A DNA stretch of 64,000 nucleotides, taken from CAYSRJ01 sp964521865 (lineage in GTDB: Bacteria; Spirochaetota; B62-G9; DRHN01). Below, one piece after another: positions 59,390 through 64,000 of this stretch. The translations under genes were made by a program, and so were the position numbers. The DNA lies in assembly GCA_964521865.1 (NCBI GenBank), contig CAZFTJ010000012.1, forward strand, positions 1 through 64,000, in the 5' to 3' direction. The notes below the pieces were generated by a model that was given only the letters and a program-made list of their open reading frames with translations, had not been told where the DNA came from and did no database searches. Position 1 is the first letter of the stretch. Each line of letters begins with the position of its first letter.

Positions 59390-61200
59390 TGCTGAACTCC
59401 CGCTCGATTATGACCGGGCAGCTCTTCTTCGAGCTTCTGAAGCTCGTAGAGTCTCCGGTAGTATCCGTCAATCTGTAAAAGCCCGCTGTGCGAACCGCTC
59501 TCGATGATTTTTCCATCCTCGAGGATGATGATTCTGTCGCATGCCTGCACCGTGGAAACCCTGTGAGATATGATAATACAGGTGTGTCCCTCCATCTCGG
59601 TACGAATGTTTTCGAGCACCACCTTTTCCGTAGATGCGTCAACAGATGACAGGGCATCGTCGAGAATCAGTATACAGGGCCGCTTGATAAGTGCACGGGC
59701 AATGGAGATACGCTGTTTCTGTCCTCCGGAGAGGGTTACGCCACGTTCTCCCACAAGCGTTTCATACCGGTCGTGAAATTCTCCTATCTCCTCGTCGATG
59801 GCCGCCAATCTAGCACACTGCTCGATATCGGAGAAATCGCGGACCTTCGCATCCACACCAAAGGCGATATTGTTTCGAATGGTATCCGAGAAGAGAAACG
59901 GCTCCTGCGGCACATAGCCGATGCTTCCGCGAAGCACGGCAAGAGGAATTCGATGGATTTCATATCCGTCGACAAAGATGCGCTGCTCAGGTATCGGAAA
60001 CAGGCGAAAGAGAAGGGAAATAAGGGTGGATTTCCCCGAACCCGGCTTTCCCATAATACCGAGAGAGGTTCCGGCAGGTACAAAAAGTGTTATATCGCTG
60101 AGAACCGGCCGTCCCTCGGAACCGTAGCGGAAGGCCAAATCCCTGATTTCTATCTCTCCATCGAGCCTCCTTATTCCAAAATCGACGGATGCAGATTCGA
60201 CCACATCCGGCAGTGCATCCATGAGCGTGAGAATTCTCTTCGCCGATGCAATGCCTCTCTGCAGCAGGCTAAACACCCACCCGATCGCTATCACAGGCCA
60301 GATGAGCAGTCCAAGGTACATGCTGGACGATATGAGCTCTCCGAATGAGAGAGTCCCTGTAATGACCGTTTTACCGCCGACAAGATACAGAATGGCGAGT
60401 GAAAGGTTCGCGAACAGGGTAACTGCGGGGAAAAAGAATCCCCATATCCGTATGAGCTGAATATTCCTTTCGACATATTCCTCGCAGGTGGCCCCAAACT
60501 TTTCTTCTTCTTTTTCTTCCTGCACGAATCCTTTTACCACGCGAATTCCGGAAAAGGATTCCTGGGCATTGGTGGAAATTTTTCCAAAAGACTCCTGGAC
60601 CGCCCTGAATCTCGTCTGTATCAGGGGGCCGAACTTTGTAATCATGAATATGATGAAGGGGAGCGGTATCACGGAGAACAACGCAAGCCTCGTATTGGTC
60701 GAAAAAAGAAAAACGAGGGAGAGCGTTCCCATAAAGAGAGCATCGGTCATCGCGAGAAACGAGGGGCCCGTCGCCATTCGTATCGCGTTGACGTCGTTTA
60801 CCATGAGCGCCATCAGACGGCCCGTCTGCGTTCTGTTGAAAAACGAGAAGCTCAGGCTCTGCAGATGGGCGAACATATCCTCCCGCACCTCACGCTCGAT
60901 CTTTCTGGATGTTCCCATGATGAAGACCCGCCAGAAAAAACGAAGCACGACCATTCCCAGGGCGAGCATCAGTATGACGAGCGTTTTCTGCGCAACAATC
61001 TGATTGGAGAAGGATGAAGAGCCGAGCACATCCACCGTTCGCTGGATTATTCGGGGTATGACGATCTGTATCAGGTCGACGCCCATGAGTATCATAATAC
61101 CCGCAGCAACACCCGGTATGTGTCTTTTAATGTAGGAAAACAGAAAACGAAGGGCCCGCCTGTTTCCCACCTCTCTCTGTCCGGTATCGGCATACTGCAA
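59386..61200 (-). CDS. heterodimeric ABC exporter subunit with degenerate Walker B
   Basis: The 604-aa exporter half has six TM helices (IPGVAAGIMILMGVDLIQIVIPRI; KTLVILMLALGMVVLRFFWRVFI; ...) and an NBD with Walker A GKPGSGKST, signature LSGGQKQRISIARAL, switch SHRVSTV and Walker B ILILDDALSSVD, where the catalytic Glu is Asp. That substitution marks the degenerate ATP site of heterodimeric exporters such as TM287/288 and BmrCD; the partner gene keeps Glu. It is transcribed first and overlaps the second subunit by 4 bp. Confidence 0.93.
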   Translation of the reverse strand: MQYADTGQREVGNRRALRFLFSYIKRHIPGVAAGIMILMGVDLIQIVIPRIIQRTVDVLGSSSFSNQIVAQKTLVILMLALGMVVLRFFWRVFIMGTSRKIEREVREDMFAHLQSLSFSFFNRTQTGRLMALMVNDVNAIRMATGPSFLAMTDALFMGTLSLVFLFSTNTRLALFSVIPLPFIIFMITKFGPLIQTRFRAVQESFGKISTNAQESFSGIRVVKGFVQEEKEEEKFGATCEEYVERNIQLIRIWGFFFPAVTLFANLSLAILYLVGGKTVITGTLSFGELISSSMYLGLLIWPVIAIGWVFSLLQRGIASAKRILTLMDALPDVVESASVDFGIRRLDGEIEIRDLAFRYGSEGRPVLSDITLFVPAGTSLGIMGKPGSGKSTLISLLFRLFPIPEQRIFVDGYEIHRIPLAVLRGSIGYVPQEPFLFSDTIRNNIAFGVDAKVRDFSDIEQCARLAAIDEEIGEFHDRYETLVGERGVTLSGGQKQRISIARALIKRPCILILDDALSSVDASTEKVVLENIRTEMEGHTCIIISHRVSTVQACDRIIILEDGKIIESGSHSGLLQIDGYYRRLYELQKLEEELPGHNRAGVQQ

Positions 61201-61600
61201 CTATTTCCCCCATTTTATCGGCCCATCCGGCTTCCACCCGAACATATTTTCTCCGCCTCCGGCAGGGATGCACATTCAGACGAAATTGCACGACCCCGTA
61301 TCATGAACAATACCGTCTTCTTATGCCGCAGGGTACAATAATAGAATCCTGGTGCACGATCGGTCGCGGAAAATAAGCATTTCAGCGCCCGGACTATACG
61401 GACACTCCTCATCCGAATAGCGCCGTGCTCGTTTTTTTGCACCGTATTTTTCTGAAAACAAATGCCTCTATTTGCAAGATAGCGTAAATTTCTACCGGCG
61501 GGTGCATATGGAAACAGAGATGATACTGTTCCGCAGTGCTTTCCGTCATGCTCCCGCCCGAGGCGGACGGATGGGACGGGAGAGGCGGGCTGGCAATGCT
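61201..61600. other. gene-free region upstream of the exporter pair
   Basis: 400 bp between the thioredoxin-fold gene and the exporter. It should hold the exporter promoter on the minus strand. A degenerate match to module 1 of the palindrome family may be present near 61393-61420 (ACGGACACTCCTCATCCG). No gene is seen. Confidence 0.4.
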
Positions 61601-62191
61601 TTATCCGAAGTAGTCGGGCTCGTTGCCCGGCTTCCACTTGATATTGCACCCCAGAGACGGCTTCTGTACTTCCGGAGCGCGCCTGCCTTCAAGGAGTGCA
61701 TCGAGCGCGGATCTCAAATCTTCACCGGTAATGGAGATATCGTTGCCGGGCCTGCTTGAATCCATCTGTCCGCGGTAGAAAAGCTTAAATTCAGACCCGG
61801 AATCACGGCCAAAGAGGAAAAAGTCCGGCGTGCACGCCGCACGATAGGCCTTTGCAACTTCCTGCGTCTCGTCGTAGAGATAGGGGAAGCTGTATCCTAT
61901 TTCCCTCGCAACCCGCGCCATATTCTCAGGGCTGTCGTCGGGGTACTGTGATGCATCGTTTGCATTGATCCCCACCACGGCAACACCTTTTTTCTGATAC
62001 TCCTTCACCAGAAGGCTGAAATGCTCCCTGACATGCTTCACATAGGGGCAGTGATTGCACATGAAAACAACGAGCAGCGCCTCTGCATCCTTGAAATCAT
62101 CCCGGCGCACCGTCTTTCCATCGATGTCGGGAAGGCTGAAATCGGGAGCAGCGGTCCCGAGCTTTCTCATTGTGGATGGTGTAAGCGACAT
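61601..62191 (-). CDS. thioredoxin-fold AhpC/TSA-like redox protein
   Basis: The 196-aa protein has the redoxin fold: LGTAAPDFSLPDIDGKTVRRDDF, LLVVFMCNHCPYVKHV with a CxxC (Cys45, Cys48), VVGINANDASQYPDDSPE, and TPDFFLF with the cis-Pro. The MCNHCPYVKH motif is typical of a family of thioredoxin-like proteins sometimes annotated as TlpA- or AhpC-related. No signal peptide is seen, so it is cytoplasmic. It lies 16 bp after a small ferredoxin-like gene and may be reduced by it. Confidence 0.88.
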   Translation of the reverse strand: MSLTPSTMRKLGTAAPDFSLPDIDGKTVRRDDFKDAEALLVVFMCNHCPYVKHVREHFSLLVKEYQKKGVAVVGINANDASQYPDDSPENMARVAREIGYSFPYLYDETQEVAKAYRAACTPDFFLFGRDSGSEFKLFYRGQMDSSRPGNDISITGEDLRSALDALLEGRRAPEVQKPSLGCNIKWKPGNEPDYFG

Positions 62192-62207
62192 GACGTATCG
62201 ATCTCCT

Positions 62208-62420
62208 TCAGCCGGTCGTGATCTCCAGCGCGCCGTTCGGACAGGCCCGTACGCAGTTGCCGCAGCCGCTGCACATTATCGATACAAGCATGGGAGGCTC
62301 AAGCGGCTCGTCCTGTTCGAGAAGATGCTTTGTGCATGCCGCCAAGGCGACACATACTCCATCCTCACAGTCCCGAGGCGTACATCGTGAGAAGTTGATC
62401 TTCGCGCTTTTCCTGTTCAT
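62208..62420 (-). CDS. small 4Fe-4S ferredoxin-like protein
   Basis: The 70-aa protein has a canonical C-terminal cluster motif CSGCGNCVRACP (50-61), followed by NGALEI as in bacterial ferredoxins. Four more cysteines (RCTPRDCEDGVCVALAAC, Cys13, 18, 23, 29) are spaced CxxxxCxxxxCxxxxxC, unlike a standard ferredoxin motif, and may bind a second cluster or zinc. It is encoded 16 bp upstream of the thioredoxin-fold gene, on the same strand. Partners are unknown. Confidence 0.82.
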   Translation of the reverse strand: MNRKSAKINFSRCTPRDCEDGVCVALAACTKHLLEQDEPLEPPMLVSIMCSGCGNCVRACPNGALEITTG

Positions 62421-62640
62421 CGGATCAGTACCGGCTCACATATAGGTTTATTGAGTTTGAACTCATACTGAAAAGATAAGGTGCTTTGCGCAGCAGAACA
62501 AGAGTGAATTATTCGTTTACAGGTTCAGAGTTGTACGATGGGCGCCTGTACGATTCAGGTCTTTCCGGATACGGTCGTGCTTGATGGAAAGTTTTTTATG
62601 CAATATGCGGCGTCTGCCCTCATCCGCGTGAACGCCGATA
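62421..62640. other. short intergenic region
   Basis: 220 bp between the ferredoxin start and the phosphoesterase stop. It must contain the ferredoxin-thioredoxin promoter. Nothing specific is recognised. Confidence 0.4.
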
Positions 62641-63252
62641 TCAGGGCACGTTTCGGGTAGGGACATCGACCTCGAAGCTATAGTACCCGTACGCGTTTAT
62701 AATCCGCGTTGTTCCGATGGTCACGTCCCGGTCTTTTTTCCCGTACACCTCGTGGTTGTGCCCGTGCACGAGCACCCTGGGATGGAGGATTTCGATCAGG
62801 TCCAGAAACGCCTGAAAGCCGGTGTGGCATACATCGTCCTGGTCGTGAATGCCTCTCGGCGGGGCGTGGGTGATGAGAATATCGAGCCTGCCGAATTTTT
62901 TGATCCTGCGCACGAGCCGCCGGGCCCTCCTCGCCATCTGACCCTCGGTGTACTGCAGGTCTTCTCCATTGTACCAAAAGCTGCCGCCGAGCCCCCCGAT
63001 GACCGCCCCTTTTACGGAGAGCACCGCATCGTCGACCGGGTCGCACCCCTCGGGGGGCTTCTTCTCGTAGGTCAGGTCGTGATTGCCGGGAACAAAGAGG
63101 AGGGGGGCGGAAATGACGGTCACAAGAAACGACAGGTACCCGGCATCGAGATCGCCGCACGACAAAACCAGGTCGATGTCCCGCCAGCGCCCGGGATCGA
63201 AATAATCGTACAGGGCGCGGTGCCTCTTATCGGCGACTGCAAGGATTTTCAT
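62641..63252 (-). CDS. calcineurin-like metallophosphoesterase
   Basis: The 203-aa protein has the phosphoesterase motif series: ILAVADKRHRAL (first motif, DxH altered to DxxH), LVLSCGDLDAGYLSF, VPGNHDLTYE, ILITHAPPRGIHD and VLVHGHNHEVYG. Four of five metal-ligand motifs are standard. The start chosen is the ATG of MKILAVAD, preceded by GTGGAG. An open frame to 63441 has a poor extended N-terminus. The family hydrolyses phosphomono- or diesters; the substrate is unknown. Confidence 0.9.
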   Translation of the reverse strand: MKILAVADKRHRALYDYFDPGRWRDIDLVLSCGDLDAGYLSFLVTVISAPLLFVPGNHDLTYEKKPPEGCDPVDDAVLSVKGAVIGGLGGSFWYNGEDLQYTEGQMARRARRLVRRIKKFGRLDILITHAPPRGIHDQDDVCHTGFQAFLDLIEILHPRVLVHGHNHEVYGKKDRDVTIGTTRIINAYGYYSFEVDVPTRNVP

Positions 63253-63611
63253 AAGAGCTCCACTCGGCACGGCACGCGACGCAAGCCGCATATCCGTCAA
63301 AGGCATGTTACAGCAAAAATACTCTTGAATCTCTTTTCGGGCTCGCGGATCAAGATGGAGGATACCTCCGCTGATGCACCGCACGCATCCCTGCGGCCTG
63401 CGTGCGGCACGAAGGCCCCGTTCAGCAGGCCGGCCGATCATACCGCACGTTCCTCACCAACGGAGGCCCTCTCTATCCGTACCCGATTAACCGTCTTCTG
63501 GCAATACGCCGGTTCATTCCCTGCGCGTTTCCCTGCCTGCCGTCTACCTGAAAAACCCGCAAAGACATTCGATGCGTCGATGCGTCCTGCCTCGAAGGCC
63601 CCTAGAAAGTC
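63253..63611. other. gene-free region with a GC-rich hairpin
   Basis: 360 bp without a gene. The inverted repeat CCGCACGCA / TGCGTGCGG (63379-63387 and 63399-63407), with an 11-nt loop, is the main structure. It lacks a T-run on either strand. Confidence 0.5.
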
Positions 63612-64000
63612 CTATGAAAGCGAGGGAGGATTCGATCCCCAGAATATAGTGGTAGGCGGCTGTTCGTTTTCCTGCACCTCTATGGCGCCGCTCTCGCTTA
63701 CATACTCCCCCTGCGTTTCACTGAACACAGGTATCGTTTCCTTCAGAGTAATGGTGTAGGTGTCCGGTTCGTATACAATTACCATTGTAAAGGTTATGTA
63801 GGTGCTGTCTCTGGTCCATGAAACGTTGAAGTAATCATTTGCCGAATCGAATGTATAGAAGCTCGCCTCTCCCTCGGAGCCGTCGGGGGTTGCGTACAGG
63901 TCGAACGCCGTAAAGTCGTTCAGGGTTTCGATGCCGGAACCGGTATCGATGGTGCCGTCGAATACCAGCGTGTAGTGCCACATGCCCCTGTCGCCGTCCC
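63612..64000 (-). CDS. hypothetical secreted-type beta-rich protein, N-terminus outside the window
   Basis: The frame stays open to the window edge, so the start is upstream of 64000. At least 128 residues are visible. Composition is rich in Thr, Asp, Tyr and Ser, with alternating strands (ASFYTFDSANDYFNVSWTRDSTYITFTMVIVYEPDTYTITLKETIPVFSE), resembling extracellular beta-sandwich or lipocalin-like proteins. It ends with the low-complexity tail EVQENEQPPTTIFWGSNPPSLS. I do not recognise the family. Confidence 0.6.
   Translation of the reverse strand, partial: DGDRGMWHYTLVFDGTIDTGSGIETLNDFTAFDLYATPDGSEGEASFYTFDSANDYFNVSWTRDSTYITFTMVIVYEPDTYTITLKETIPVFSETQGEYVSESGAIEVQENEQPPTTIFWGSNPPSLS

Noticed and set aside
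1..64000. CRISPR array or prophage
   Set aside because: No regularly spaced identical repeats and no integrase, capsid or transposase genes were seen; the dispersed palindromes are not evenly spaced.

Overview
The window reads as a chromosome segment of a flagellated, probably anaerobic spirochaete (Spirochaetota). The evidence is three FlaB-type flagellins opening with the spirochaete signature MIINHN, next to FliD and FlaG; a flgN-flgK-flgL-fliW-csrA operon; many Lys/Asp/Glu-rich hypothetical proteins; and an acetogen-type metV-metF pair. This assignment is inferred from gene families and was not tested by a search. Gene density is high, and most genes from about 10 kb to 28 kb and from 33 kb to the end lie on the minus strand. 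One run of 100 Ns (51239-51338) marks a scaffold join.

Layout. 1-5 kb: the 3' end of a tRNA-Pro, then a minus-strand operon of NiFe hydrogenase small and large subunits, its maturation protease, metV and metF, read from a consensus sigma-70 promoter at 5161-5189. 5-9 kb: a membrane HExxH protein, a TPR lipoprotein, a Cys-rich small protein, tRNA-Ala(GGC) and a large unknown protein. 9-12 kb: a sigma-70-family factor with a palindromic operator-like site, rpmE and rho. 12-20 kb: a flagellar filament cluster (unknown gene, fliD, flaG, three flagellins) with a 1.2-kb gene-free stretch full of hairpins. 20-28 kb: mfd, an M24 peptidase, a SurA-like protein and argS. 28-33 kb (plus strand): polysaccharide deacetylase, tsaD, class II lysS and a two-gene lysine exporter LysO. 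33-38 kb: a polar amino acid ABC transporter and an amino acid permease fused to a PTS EIIA domain. 38-43 kb: an AAA ATPase, a nitroreductase and iorA. 43-47.5 kb: flgN-flgK-flgL-fliW-csrA. 47.5-57 kb: cupin, transketolase, a TIM-barrel protein, HD-GYP, a GH3 hydrolase, cooT-trmO and pepD. 57-64 kb: a heterodimeric ABC exporter, a ferredoxin plus thioredoxin-fold protein, a phosphoesterase and a truncated gene.

How the genes work together. The hydrogenase/metVF operon suggests H2-linked reduction of methylene-tetrahydrofolate (methyl branch of the Wood-Ljungdahl pathway). CooT (nickel for CO dehydrogenase) and IorA are consistent with an anaerobic, ferredoxin-based metabolism. The FliW-CsrA pair is adjacent to filament-junction genes and in the same window as the flagellins, which fits the known FliW/CsrA/flagellin feedback loop. 

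The most unusual non-coding feature is a dispersed family of compound palindromes (18.2, 33.1, 38.1, 40.8, 48.0, 54.1 and 55.3 kb). The best copy, at 47972-48100, can fold as a closed multi-arm structure with a perfect 15-bp outer stem that includes the transketolase stop codon.
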